From positions 124,001 to 188,000 of the forward strand of contig JAIQZO010000067.1 in assembly GCA_021777055.1 (NCBI GenBank): 64,000 nt of DNA, in the 5' to 3' direction. This document shows positions 55,455-64,000 of this stretch, in pieces; the stretch's first letter is position 1, and the number at the start of each line of letters is the position of its first letter. The notes under the pieces were generated by a model that did not search any database, was not told the DNA's origin, and saw only the letters and a program-made list of their open reading frames with translations. A program made the translations under genes and the position numbers. Origin of the DNA: Candidatus Anammoxibacter sp. Lineage in GTDB: Bacteria > Planctomycetota > Brocadiia > Brocadiales > Anammoxibacteraceae.

Positions 55455-56714
55455 ATGTCATTAAATTGGGAAGAAGAGATAGCAAAATGTTCCATGTGTG
55501 GTAAGTGCCATTCTGTTTGTCCTGTCTACCTTGAGACTGGAGAAGAGTCCATGGTTACCCGTGGCAGGATAAGTCTGGCTATTGCGCTAAGAGATCATCA
55601 GATAACCATGACAGAGGCCCTGAAGGACTCTGTGTTTTCATGCAAAAAATGTTTGAGGTGCTGTAAGATATGCCCCTCAGATGTTAACTTTGAAATTATT
55701 ATCCAACACCTTTTATATAGCGTGGCTGAAGAGATGGGGATTCCACTGCTTCCAAAGCTTGTCTTCAGATGGGTTTTGCCAAGAAGGTGGCTCTTCAATT
55801 TGATGCTTAAATGCGCTGGAATTGGGCAGAAAATTATGCCAGCCAAGGAAAGGGGGCTTATGCGTCACCTCCCAATGATGTTTCTTGGCGACCGATGGAT
55901 ACCCACTCTATCTAAAGACTCCGCATTAAAGCAGTTTGGTGGAGTGCACAAGGTGGCAAACCCCAAAATGCGTGTGGCTTTTTTTACCGGATGTCTTATT
56001 AACTATGTATATACAGATATAGCAGAAGCGGTAATAGATGTGTTGAACAGGCTGGATATTGAAGTTGTTGTTCCAAAAAAACAGCTCTGCTGCAGTATAC
56101 CTGCGCTGTCTCTTGGTGACCGTAAGGCAGCAACGACAATCATGTTTAAAAATCAGGATGCGATGAAAGAGGAAAAGGTTGATGCTGTAGTTGCTGCATG
56201 CGGCACGTGTACAAAGGCTCTAAAACATGACTATTTGCATGTACTGGAAGATTCCTGGCAAGAGATGTCTGACAAGGTTTACGATATATCAGAATTTATT
56301 GAAAAGTTTACCGAATATAAGACTGAACCAAGCGAAGAAAAGTTGACTTACCATGACCCATGCCATCTGTTCTGGGCACTTGATATTCATGATCAACCCC
56401 GGGACCAGCTCAAAAGATCAGGAAACTATGTAGAGCTGGAAGGTGCTTCTAATTGCTGTGGTGGAGGTGGTGTGTTTACCTTGCTGCATTATGACTTAAC
56501 GGTAAAGATTATGAACAAAAAGATTGATGACATAGAAAAAAGTGGAGCTGATATTGTTACGTCCAACTGCCCAGGATGTGTCATGCAGATCTCAGATGGA
56601 ATTGCCGGGCGGGATCTTAATGTAAAGGCGATGCATACTATTCAGGTGCTAAGAAAGTCGTTGATTGATGGTAGTAAGAGGCAACTTAAAGAAGAGGTTG
56701 AAGTGGCTAGCTGA
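55455..56714 (+). CDS. glcF: GlcF-like iron-sulfur subunit with two CCG domains
   Basis: 419 residues. Two 4Fe-4S motifs near the N-terminus (CSMCGKCHSVCP, residues ~11-22, and CKKCLRCCKICP near 67). Two cysteine-rich CCG domains follow (FTGCLINYVY to CCSIPALSLGD; CHLFWALD to NCCGGGGVF), as in GlcF, LutA and HdrB. It passes electrons from the GlcD-like flavoprotein to the respiratory chain. An N-terminal LNWEEEIAKC start is normal for the family. It is followed by a c-type cytochrome, a possible electron acceptor. Confidence 0.92.
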   Translation: MSLNWEEEIAKCSMCGKCHSVCPVYLETGEESMVTRGRISLAIALRDHQITMTEALKDSVFSCKKCLRCCKICPSDVNFEIIIQHLLYSVAEEMGIPLLPKLVFRWVLPRRWLFNLMLKCAGIGQKIMPAKERGLMRHLPMMFLGDRWIPTLSKDSALKQFGGVHKVANPKMRVAFFTGCLINYVYTDIAEAVIDVLNRLDIEVVVPKKQLCCSIPALSLGDRKAATTIMFKNQDAMKEEKVDAVVAACGTCTKALKHDYLHVLEDSWQEMSDKVYDISEFIEKFTEYKTEPSEEKLTYHDPCHLFWALDIHDQPRDQLKRSGNYVELEGASNCCGGGGVFTLLHYDLTVKIMNKKIDDIEKSGADIVTSNCPGCVMQISDGIAGRDLNVKAMHTIQVLRKSLIDGSKRQLKEEVEVAS

Positions 56715-56834
56715 GGTAATATAAATGGGTTGGTTTCTGCAAATACGTATACTTTCTGGTGAAGGTTTTGCGGTACCTATACGTGATTGTTCATGTTTAA
56801 TATAATTAAGTGGTGTCTTAAGAAGAAAAGTCAA

Positions 56835-57563
56835 ATGAAAACATTATTTTCGTTTTGTGCTATATTAACAGCGTCTATTCTACTTTCACAAGGTTTTTGT
56901 TTTTTTGAAGCCAGTGGGAAGAATTATAGATATAAAGAATGGACATTTCTTTATGAAGAGAAATGCTCAAAGTGCCATACGCTTGAGAGAGTGTTCAAGG
57001 ATGTTAAAACTGAGGATGAGTGGAAGGCCTGTGTTACGGAGATGATGCGAAAGAGCCCGTTGTGGATTACGCCGGAAGATGCCTCGCAGATCGCAGATGA
57101 AATAATAGGTATAAAGGAAGAGCTTGTAGTTGAAAAATCGCAAAAACGAAAATATGATAACGCTACAGTTCTTTTTATAGATAGGTGTACTAGGTGCCAT
57201 TCCGCAAATATGATACTTACTAAAAACAAGACAAGGGAAGAGTGGCGAGATACTGTCTGGAGAATGCGTGACAAAGCACCTGATACCTTTTTTCGAGGAG
57301 ATATTAGTGCTATTTTAGATTTCATTGTCGAGAGAAGTGAGTTGATGAAAGATGATATCTCTGCAGACATTATGGTAAACAAGTGCTTGATTTGTCATGA
57401 ATCGGGGAGAATTCTGCTTGAACAAAAGACTAGAAAAGAGTGGGAAGAATGCGTCAGGGATATGCGTGATATTGTACGTGATAAGTTGAAAAAAGATTGG
57501 TATACTCATGACGAATTTAAATTAATAGTTAATCTGCTTGTAAAGACACAGGGAGTGGAGTAA
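56835..57563 (+). CDS. Triheme c-type cytochrome built of three repeats
   Basis: 242 residues from ATG 56835 (preferred over 56787 because it gives a standard signal peptide, MKTLFSFCAILTASILLSQG). Three CxxCH haem sites, CSKCH, CTRCH and CLICH, are spaced ~70 residues apart, each within a repeat reading CxxCH...(I/V)...KT..EW...V..MR. The repeats suggest triplication of a single-haem module. It should be periplasmic and carry electrons, perhaps from the GlcDF pair. Distal axial ligands are not obvious. Confidence 0.88.
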   Translation: MKTLFSFCAILTASILLSQGFCFFEASGKNYRYKEWTFLYEEKCSKCHTLERVFKDVKTEDEWKACVTEMMRKSPLWITPEDASQIADEIIGIKEELVVEKSQKRKYDNATVLFIDRCTRCHSANMILTKNKTREEWRDTVWRMRDKAPDTFFRGDISAILDFIVERSELMKDDISADIMVNKCLICHESGRILLEQKTRKEWEECVRDMRDIVRDKLKKDWYTHDEFKLIVNLLVKTQGVE

Positions 57564-57646
57564 CTGTTGTTTATGAGTTCTTTGCGGAGAAATTCTTAAC
57601 TTTTAATTGTGGGTCTATCTTTTTTTTGCTGTAAAATGGAGGATAC

Positions 57647-58849
57647 ATGAAATCGGTTGAAATAAAAGAAAATGTGTTTTGGGTGGGCGTCTTGGATCCT
57701 ACTCTTGTAGTGTTTGATATTGTTATACCCACGGAACATGGTACAACATATAACGCATACCTTGTTAAAGGTAAAGAGAAGACCGCATTGATAGACACGG
57801 TAAAAGAACCGTTTAAAGAGGATTATCTAAATCTTATCGGAACAATTATTGACCCAAAAGAGATAGATTATATTGTAATAAACCATTCGGAACCTGACCA
57901 TTCAGGTGCACTTCCATACCTTTACGATTTTGTCCCAAACATTACGCCAGTTTATTCAAGAACAGCCAAGACGTTTGTTAGTAGCATACTTCACAAAGAG
58001 TTTAATCCTATTGTTGTAGGGGATGGAGACAAAATTGATCTGGGCGGCAAGACTCTAAGCTTTGTAACGGCTCCTTTTTTACACTGGCCTGACACAATGT
58101 TTACATACCTCGAAGAGGATAAAATCCTGTTTCCTTGTGATGCCTTTGGTGCCCATTATTGTAGTGAGCAACGATTTAATGATGAGATTGATGAACCTGA
58201 TGTAGTTCATGCTGCTTTTGAATATTATTACAAGTGTATATTAAGGCCGTTTAAAGACCATATAGTAAGGGCAATGGAGAAGATAAAGGATTTGGACATT
58301 GATATTATAGCACCTTCTCATGGTCCGATTTTACGGTCAAATGTATCCGGTTATATTGAGGATTATAAAAAATGGGCATATAACGCCAAAGATCCTTCTG
58401 TAAAAAAGAAGATCAGCATATTGTACGTCTCCTCTTATGGCAACACTGCAAAGATGGCAAAGTCCATTGCCAGGGGCGCTGTTCTTCCCGGTGTAGAGAT
58501 ATCCCTTTATAATGTAACGGAAGTTCCCCTGGATAAGATAATAGATGAAGTTGAGATATCTGACGGTATTATTATTGGTACTCCAACTTTAAATGCAAAG
58601 ACACCTGAACCAATCTTTGATATCATTTCAAAGCTTGTGACACTTAATGTTAAGGGAAAGGCTGCTGCAGTGTTTGGCTGCTACGGCTGGAGCGGTGAAG
58701 CTATACAAATGACAGAAGATATCCTGAAAAGTTTTAAATTCAAGATCATTGTTGGCAGTTGCAAATTAAAGTTGGTTCCGACAGAAGAGGAATTAAAGCA
58801 ATGCGAAGAGTTTGGCAGAACATATGCTAAGACGCTATTAGGAAAGTAG
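57647..58849 (+). CDS. fprA: FprA-type flavodiiron protein (A-type flavoprotein)
   Basis: 400 residues; GGAGG just before the ATG. The metallo-beta-lactamase-like domain holds the diiron ligands in HSEPDHSGA (H-x-E-x-D-H), with PHLHWPDT-like AFPLHWPDTMFTY and PSHGPILR. The C-terminal ~140 residues are a flavodoxin domain (ILYVSSYGNTAKMAKSIA, GTPTLNAK, FGCYGWSGEA). It reduces O2 to water or NO to N2O using electrons from a rubredoxin or reductase. It ends with a clear terminator, closing the stress-gene run that starts at fur. Confidence 0.95.
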   Translation: MKSVEIKENVFWVGVLDPTLVVFDIVIPTEHGTTYNAYLVKGKEKTALIDTVKEPFKEDYLNLIGTIIDPKEIDYIVINHSEPDHSGALPYLYDFVPNITPVYSRTAKTFVSSILHKEFNPIVVGDGDKIDLGGKTLSFVTAPFLHWPDTMFTYLEEDKILFPCDAFGAHYCSEQRFNDEIDEPDVVHAAFEYYYKCILRPFKDHIVRAMEKIKDLDIDIIAPSHGPILRSNVSGYIEDYKKWAYNAKDPSVKKKISILYVSSYGNTAKMAKSIARGAVLPGVEISLYNVTEVPLDKIIDEVEISDGIIIGTPTLNAKTPEPIFDIISKLVTLNVKGKAAAVFGCYGWSGEAIQMTEDILKSFKFKIIVGSCKLKLVPTEEELKQCEEFGRTYAKTLLGK

Positions 58850-58926
58850 TTAACGTTGTTGTTGGTTATTCAGTATAGAAGATTTGATTGTTCTTTATAT
58901 TTTTCTTTGGTTAGTTCCATATTTCA

Positions 58927-58971
58927 AAAAAAAAGCTTGTACATAAATAAATGTGCAAGCTTTTTTTTTTG
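58927..58971 (+). terminator. Rho-independent terminator
   Basis: AAAAAAAGCTTGTACAT pairs with ATGTGCAAGCTTTTTTTTTT across an AAATAA loop, after fprA. Confidence 0.92.
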
Positions 58972-59078
58972 ATTTTAATAAGAATTTCTCAATTTAGATA
59001 AAAGCAAGCCGATTAATAATTACATGTAATTTGATAAATTTATCAAAGATATCTAACATGTCACGCTAGGGGAAAAGT

Positions 59079-60575
59079 TTGAACGAAAAACTTCTGTTTG
59101 TAAACCAAAAAGACAGTAAATTAATAGCCCTATTCGGAATTTTATTAATTGGTCTTTTTCTGCGAGTATATGACTTAGGGGGTGAAAGTATATGGTTTGA
59201 TGAAGGATACTCGATTAGATTTGCGAATTTAAGCTTATCCCAGATATTTTTCCTTCCAGAGAACAACCCTCCGCTATATTATATTATTCTGCATTGGTGG
59301 ATTAATTTGTTTGGCGATTCGGAATTTTCTATTAGATTTCCGTCCGTTATATTTGGATTCCTATCAATATATATGATATATAAAGTAGGGAGTCAAATTT
59401 ATAATAAAGATGTAGGTATATTAAGTTCATTACTCCTGGGATTGTCTGCTTTTCATATTCGCTATTCTCAAGAAGCAAGGACGTATAGTTTGTCTACTCT
59501 TCTAACTCTCATTTCCATATATTTCTTCATAAGCTTACACAGAAAGGGGAATTATACTGTTTTGCTTGGGTATATTTTCTTTAGCACCCTCTTAATATAT
59601 TCTCATATCTATGGTTTATTCATAATAATATTTCAGAATATTTATTTTATTGCATTGTTTTTCTTGTCAAAAGAAACTCATAAGCTTAGCCTTAAAAGAT
59701 GGATTTCTATACAGATTATATTAATTATTCTATTTCTTCCGTGGATTAAGATTTTTATGACCCAAACATTAGGGGTCGTAGTGGATGGTTTTTGGATAAA
59801 GGTTCCTGGTTTAGGAACAATAAAAGCATCTCTTAGAAAGTTTTCTGGAGGGGAATTGCTATTTTTGCTTTTTATGATATTAATACCTTTGTCTATGATA
59901 ACGTATGAAAAAATTGGAGGTAATAAGAATTGGAGAAGTATTTTTCGTTGTATTGAGAGCTGTCGCTGGAAAATACAATTTATAAATACTGATAAGATTT
60001 GTTTGTTGATACTATGGCTTTCAAGTCCTATTATTTTGCCATTTATAATTTCGCGATTTACAACTCCGATTTATCATACCAAATATACAATCGTAGCTTC
60101 GTTGGCTTTCTATTTATTAGTGGCCAAAGGAATCAACAATATAAGTCATAAATATCTTAGGTTAATCATAATTAGTGTTGTCGTTGCATTTTCGTTAATA
60201 TATATTTCTGGGTATTACACCAAAGCGAATAAGGAACGATGGAGAGATTTGGCGTATTATATAGATAAAAATGCTAAAAATACTGATTTGTTACTTTTTA
60301 ACTCAGGTGATTGTATAGATATTGTCTTTAATTATTACTCTAAAAGGGTAGGTTTAATTAAAAAACCGTTTCCTGAGAAAACTAGATATGTTGATGATGA
60401 AAATATAAAAGAGTTAGGGCCCATCACTGATGCTTTCAATAGGGTGTGGGTTATATTCTCACATAGTAGGGATGAGAAAGGGCTTATTAACCAACGGCTT
60501 AGTGAAGCTTATAATTTATCATATCAAAAGAAATATTATGGTATAAATGTATATCGTTGGGACAGAAGAGAATGA
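59079..60575 (+). CDS. GT39-family membrane glycosyltransferase
   Basis: 498 residues from TTG 59079, 7 nt after AGGGG. About 10-11 membrane helices. The first loop contains GGESIWFDEGYS, the acidic catalytic loop of GT39/PMT-type enzymes, and NNPPLYYIILHWW follows in the expected place. It transfers a sugar from a polyprenyl-phosphate donor on the outer side of the membrane. The convergent neighbour at 60708 encodes a likely synthase of that donor. Confidence 0.88.
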   Translation: MNEKLLFVNQKDSKLIALFGILLIGLFLRVYDLGGESIWFDEGYSIRFANLSLSQIFFLPENNPPLYYIILHWWINLFGDSEFSIRFPSVIFGFLSIYMIYKVGSQIYNKDVGILSSLLLGLSAFHIRYSQEARTYSLSTLLTLISIYFFISLHRKGNYTVLLGYIFFSTLLIYSHIYGLFIIIFQNIYFIALFFLSKETHKLSLKRWISIQIILIILFLPWIKIFMTQTLGVVVDGFWIKVPGLGTIKASLRKFSGGELLFLLFMILIPLSMITYEKIGGNKNWRSIFRCIESCRWKIQFINTDKICLLILWLSSPIILPFIISRFTTPIYHTKYTIVASLAFYLLVAKGINNISHKYLRLIIISVVVAFSLIYISGYYTKANKERWRDLAYYIDKNAKNTDLLLFNSGDCIDIVFNYYSKRVGLIKKPFPEKTRYVDDENIKELGPITDAFNRVWVIFSHSRDEKGLINQRLSEAYNLSYQKKYYGINVYRWDRRE

Positions 60576-60707
60576 AGGGAGATCTTAGCTTAAACTATTT
60601 CCATTTCCGCTGTACTTATTATATCTGTGCTTTAAAATTTCCAATAGGAGTTAAAAATAATTTACTACTAAAATCTGAGTATAAAAAGAAATTATTTTTC
60701 TAAACAC

Positions 60708-61463
60708 TCAAAGAAAAATAATATAATTTCTGATAAATTTCATGCTATTTCCTAAACGAATCCACCATGCATTTATTATAAACTCAACAATATCAGAAGC
60801 ACCTAATTTTGTTTCACCTTTTATTCTATCAACAAACTCTACCGGGACTTCTTTTACGATGGCTCCTTTAGCTACCGCTTTATGCAATAAAGTCATTTGA
60901 AAGGCATAACCTTTTACCCCAAGATTTCCAATATTTATTCTTTTTAGAACTGAAGCATGTATTGCACGAAAACCAGCAGTGCAATCACGAATTTTGTATA
61001 GCCCAACAATATAACGTGCAAATATATTTCCACAAGTAGAAATCGTTTTCCTTCTGAGTCCCCAGTCATGCGGGACTTTCCCTCCGTCAATATAGCGGCT
61101 GCCAATAACAAAGTTAACTCCTTTATCAAGGGCGGCAATAATTCGTGGAACATCTTCAGGTTTATGAGAAAAATCAGCATCCATCTCCATGACAATATCA
61201 GCATTTAGGTTATCAATGGCATATTGCATGCCTCTGATGTATGCAACGCCTAAACCTTGTTTTTTGCCTGTAATTAGGTGGATATTTGCAGACTTTTTAG
61301 TTTCTGTTTTAACAATTCCGGCGGTTCCGTCTGGGGAATTATCGTCAACAACAAGTATATTCATGTTGTGTGGCAATTTTCTGAACTCTTCTTGTAATGA
61401 ATCTATCAAATGGCCAATGTTTTCTTTCTCGTTATAAGTTGGTATAATTATTATGATTTTCAT
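60708..61463 (-). CDS. Polyprenol-phosphate mannose synthase-like GT2 glycosyltransferase
   Basis: 251 residues. The GT-A motifs IIIPTYNEKENIGHLIDSL, VVDDNSPDGT, MEMDADFSHKPEDVP (the DAD metal site) and VIGSRYIDGG are complete, followed by FARYIVGLYKIRDCTAGFRA. It lacks the C-terminal membrane domain of longer homologues, like yeast/bacterial soluble Dpm1-type enzymes. It makes polyprenyl-phosphate mannose (or a similar sugar) from a nucleotide sugar and so could supply the two GT39 enzymes. Confidence 0.92.
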   Translation of the reverse strand: MKIIIIIPTYNEKENIGHLIDSLQEEFRKLPHNMNILVVDDNSPDGTAGIVKTETKKSANIHLITGKKQGLGVAYIRGMQYAIDNLNADIVMEMDADFSHKPEDVPRIIAALDKGVNFVIGSRYIDGGKVPHDWGLRRKTISTCGNIFARYIVGLYKIRDCTAGFRAIHASVLKRINIGNLGVKGYAFQMTLLHKAVAKGAIVKEVPVEFVDRIKGETKLGASDIVEFIINAWWIRLGNSMKFIRNYIIFL

Positions 61464-61503
61464 GTTTATGTTCTATCGGTTAATTTCGAACACGGTTCAT
61501 CCA

Positions 61504-61542
61504 TAAAAAAAAGCAGGAACTTTAATTGCTCCTGCTTTTTTA
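61504..61542 (-). terminator. Rho-independent terminator of the PEP-CTERM gene
   Basis: AAAAAAAAGCAGGA, loop ACTTTAATTGC, TCCTGCTTTTTT: stem with T-runs on both strands, just downstream (leftward) of the PEP-CTERM gene at 61572. Confidence 0.88.
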
Positions 61543-61571
61543 TTCCTTAGATCTGTTTTATTTAAAAAGCA

Positions 61572-62354
61572 TTAGATTAATGCTTTATTTCTTCTCTTTT
61601 TCCTAATGCCGGCACCAACTAGCCCTACCAAACCTAGTCCTAGGAGTGCTACTGTGCCTGGTTCTGGTACAGGCTGAACTGATTCAACTATTACGACGAA
61701 ATCGTCATAATCACCATCGCTGTAAGCTAAATGTAAGTCTTCAAATGCGAGAATATATTCGTTGTCTGTCCATAAACCAGGGGCAAATCCGGGCATCTGT
61801 ATCGTGTCGGTATCATTTCCCTGGTAGGATACCATATGGTCATATCCATCACTATTTAGGCTGGTATCAGAATACCACGTTTTTATATTGTTTGGATTAT
61901 GTGTGTCTTCCAGGAAATAACCGAAGCTATTACCAGCAAAAAAAACACCGGTTGATGCAAAATTAATGACAACTTCTCCAGTATCTTTAATTCCTATCGC
62001 TTTTTGATCTCCAGAGCTATCCGAACCCTCAAAAAGTACAACTTTATTGGAACTATCAGTTTGGTCATATATACCAAATTGGTTGGTTCCTGCATAACCA
62101 GCTAATTCAATTATTATTGTGGAAATAGAACCACCTGACCCGGTAATTGACCAATAAGAATCGTTTGTATCTGATAGCGCATCAGTTGTGACATCTACAG
62201 TGCTAGGTCCACCAACTGTAATATCATCTATGATTCCCTGTAAAGAAGCCCCTCCGTCACCGAAAGTCATAGGGGCAGACAAGCCAACCTTGGCACTAAT
62301 AAGGCACATGCTAAAAATACCGACAAATAACAAAAATCGTTTATTCTTTTTCAT
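61572..62354 (-). CDS. PEP-CTERM sorted extracellular protein
   Basis: 260 residues. Signal peptide MKKNKRFLLFVGIFSMCLISAK... ending near GLSA. The C-terminus carries VPEPGTVALLGLGLVGLVGAG and a basic tail (RKKRRNK), the PEP-CTERM tripartite sorting signal processed by exosortase. The mature region is Ser/Thr/Gly/Asp-rich beta-type, ending in a low-complexity DGDYDDFVVIVES. No exosortase gene is in this window, so it is encoded elsewhere. Such proteins are often linked to extracellular polymer production. Confidence 0.93.
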   Translation of the reverse strand: MKKNKRFLLFVGIFSMCLISAKVGLSAPMTFGDGGASLQGIIDDITVGGPSTVDVTTDALSDTNDSYWSITGSGGSISTIIIELAGYAGTNQFGIYDQTDSSNKVVLFEGSDSSGDQKAIGIKDTGEVVINFASTGVFFAGNSFGYFLEDTHNPNNIKTWYSDTSLNSDGYDHMVSYQGNDTDTIQMPGFAPGLWTDNEYILAFEDLHLAYSDGDYDDFVVIVESVQPVPEPGTVALLGLGLVGLVGAGIRKKRRNKALI

Positions 62355-63054
62355 TTTTCTTCTCCGTCTTTAAATTGTACTAAACAATATTAAATAAATA
62401 CCTGTGAAAGAGTCTATAGTTATTTACATTGTTTTCTCCTTTCTTCTTGAGAACCGTTTTTTACAAAAGTTATGGTAATTAATTAACGTGAGCTGTTCTT
62501 ATGTTTTTCGTTAATCTTTATGTAAATCTTTTAAGCAATTATGATACCAAATACTGTGTTTTCTTTGTAAACATATCGTAACGTTTTTTGTATTAATTGG
62601 TTACGCCTGGTTGTCTGCTCGCAGATATTTTCTCTGTTTATGTTTGTTGTTGTTAAAAATGCTAACGTTTGACGGTGTGTGTGTTCGTGTGTATTGTTTT
62701 AATATATTGTGGGTAGAGTGTTTAGGTGGTGGTATATATGTGACGTTTGCGTTGTTGGGTTTGCTCCGGTGTTTTTTCTGCTTTTTTTTGGGGTATCTGA
62801 TTTAAATATTATACTTTTACGAAATGTATATATGAGGTATGCTTTTCGAATGTGTTTGAATAATGGTGGTTCTTTCTCTGTTCTTTAGTTATCCAATAAA
62901 GCTGTAGTTTCTCCTCTTTAAATCATTGACAATATGCTTTTAATATTTGATAATAAGAAAAATTCCCAGACTGGTAATGGTTTTAACCTTGTATGGAAAT
63001 TGTAATTAACTGAAATTTAAACTATTTGGCGTAGAATATTATAGAAAAGAAATT
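62355..63054. other. Long spacer upstream of lepB
   Basis: 700 bases without a supported gene. It holds a GT-rich tract at 62658-62740 (CTAACGTTTGACGGTGTGTG...) of a type also at 34871-34915. A 64-codon frame at 62611-62805 covers that tract and has biased composition and no family features, so it is not called. Confidence 0.5.
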
Positions 63055-64000
63055 ATGGATGAAAGTAAGGATGTTGTGTCGGATATTGATGGAGAAGATG
63101 GAAAGAAGAAAAAGAAGCCAAAAAACAAGATCAGGGAAAATTTAGAGTCAATATTGATTGCGATTGCAATGGCGGTATGCATTCGTTATTTTGTTGTAGA
63201 GGCGTTTAAGATACCAACTGGCTCAATGGCGCCAACGCTTCTTGGTCAACATAAAGCGGTTACTTGTCCTAATTGTCGCTGGGATTTCAGGGCGGACCAC
63301 AATAGCAATACAGTTTTATGTCCTAATTGTGTTTACGAGTTAGATATATCAAGATATTGTGAGCAATGTAATCATCTACTAGATTTCGCTAAACCGGAAG
63401 GGTTGCGAAAAAGTGCGTTATGTCCTGATTGCGGAGTAGATTTAACAAAACAGGATGCTTCCAATAGGGTAAGACATGGCGGTAACAGGATTGCTGTAAA
63501 CAAGTTTATATATAAGTTTAAGGATGCGAAGAGATGGGACGTTATTGTGTTTATCTATCCACTTTATGATGCAACCTGTAAGAGCTGTTCTACTAAATAT
63601 AATAATGCTCCTTTAGATCACGGGTTTAAATGTAGGAAATGTGGATCAAAAAGGTTTAGTAAGAAGAAAAAGAATTATATAAAGAGGCTGATAGGGCTTC
63701 CAGGGGAGAAACTTCAGATAATAAACGGAGATATATATATAGATGGCCAAATAGTTCAAAAGCCTAAAAAAATACAGAAAGAGTTGTGGATGCCTGTATA
63801 TAACAGTAATTTTCCGCCGAAAGAAGAGGTCGTTCCCACATGGAGAATAGATAATCCCCATTGGAAATTTGATAATACAACCTTACAATTATCAATGCAA
63901 GGGAAAGAAAATGCTCCAGCTTTCATAACGTTTGGCCAGAAGATTACAGACCTTACATCATATAATGATAAAAACATATCTTCTCTTGTGACGGGTGATG
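63055..64000 (+). CDS. lepB: Signal peptidase I with zinc-ribbon insertion, 3' end beyond the window
   Basis: Reads open from ATG 63055 to the right edge (315 codons visible). A lysine-rich N-terminus is followed by one membrane helix (ESILIAIAMAVCIRYFVVE) and the catalytic-serine motif KIPTGSMAPTL (serine near residue 54). Then, instead of continuing with the usual fold, come several CxxC pairs (CPNC, CPNC, CEQC, CPDC, later CKSC and CRKC) across ~140 residues before the IKRLIGLPGE segment that carries the catalytic lysine. The enzyme removes signal peptides at the membrane. The cysteine pairs predict zinc-ribbon modules, unusual for LepB. Confidence 0.9.
   Translation, partial: MDESKDVVSDIDGEDGKKKKKPKNKIRENLESILIAIAMAVCIRYFVVEAFKIPTGSMAPTLLGQHKAVTCPNCRWDFRADHNSNTVLCPNCVYELDISRYCEQCNHLLDFAKPEGLRKSALCPDCGVDLTKQDASNRVRHGGNRIAVNKFIYKFKDAKRWDVIVFIYPLYDATCKSCSTKYNNAPLDHGFKCRKCGSKRFSKKKKNYIKRLIGLPGEKLQIINGDIYIDGQIVQKPKKIQKELWMPVYNSNFPPKEEVVPTWRIDNPHWKFDNTTLQLSMQGKENAPAFITFGQKITDLTSYNDKNISSLVTGD

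Noticed and set aside
62611..62805. 64-codon frame with hydrophobic, Cys- and Phe-rich translation
   Set aside because: It arises from the GT/T-rich tract and lacks a ribosome binding site.

Overview
The window is AT-rich bacterial DNA that looks like a planctomycete, most likely of the anaerobic (anammox-type, Brocadiales/Scalindua-like) branch. This is inferred from the gene set: futalosine-pathway menaquinone synthesis (MqnE), a triheme c-type cytochrome, flavodiiron and ferritin-like oxygen-defence genes, a PEP-CTERM protein, very large exported proteins of unknown function, and a signal peptidase I carrying zinc-ribbon pairs. No rRNA, tRNA, CRISPR array or intact transposase gene was found.

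Layout. 1-9.0 kb is an accessory-looking stretch: a partial unknown gene running off the left edge, a large exported protein, an NHL-propeller exported protein, a short Tat-signal protein, a GDT1-type transporter half and tRNA pseudouridine synthase TruC, with a decayed truC fragment and a palindromic REP-like element between them. 9.2-15.9 kb holds a long S41 protease, a CADD/PqqC-like metalloenzyme, an FMN glutamate-synthase-like protein and an HU/IHF protein. 16.1-20.2 kb holds two tandem B12-type radical SAM paralogues and a decayed glycosyltransferase.

20.3-31.8 kb is the most interesting part. A minus-strand run of close or overlapping genes encodes split phosphonopyruvate decarboxylase, a half-size squalene-cyclase-like protein, an AEP-type aminotransferase, a nucleotidyltransferase, a CDP-alcohol phosphotransferase, a flippase-like membrane protein, MtaB and a PLD-like protein. 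The missing first enzyme, PEP mutase (fused to a second nucleotidyltransferase), lies about 2 kb away on the plus strand behind an exported MsrA. Together these predict PEP -> phosphonopyruvate -> phosphonoacetaldehyde -> 2-aminoethylphosphonate -> CMP-AEP -> AEP-headed lipid, i.e. a phosphonolipid pathway.

32-43.4 kb holds DUF3047 and DUF362 proteins, a 2.3-kb gene-poor stretch with two complete MITE-like elements (9-bp target duplications), exported FnIII and matrixin-like proteins, a dienoyl-CoA-reductase-type flavoenzyme and MqnE. 43.6-50.4 kb has Tex, two small exported proteins, a GT39 transferase and a sugar-phosphate transferase that starts lipid-linked glycan synthesis. 50.4-58.9 kb is an iron/oxygen-stress-like run: a Fur-family regulator with a candidate self-operator, ferritin-like proteins, an IscU-like scaffold, an NAD(P)H oxidoreductase, GlcD/GlcF-like proteins, a triheme cytochrome and flavodiiron FprA. 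59-64 kb ends with a second GT39, a polyprenol-phosphate mannose synthase-like enzyme, a PEP-CTERM protein and the start of lepB.
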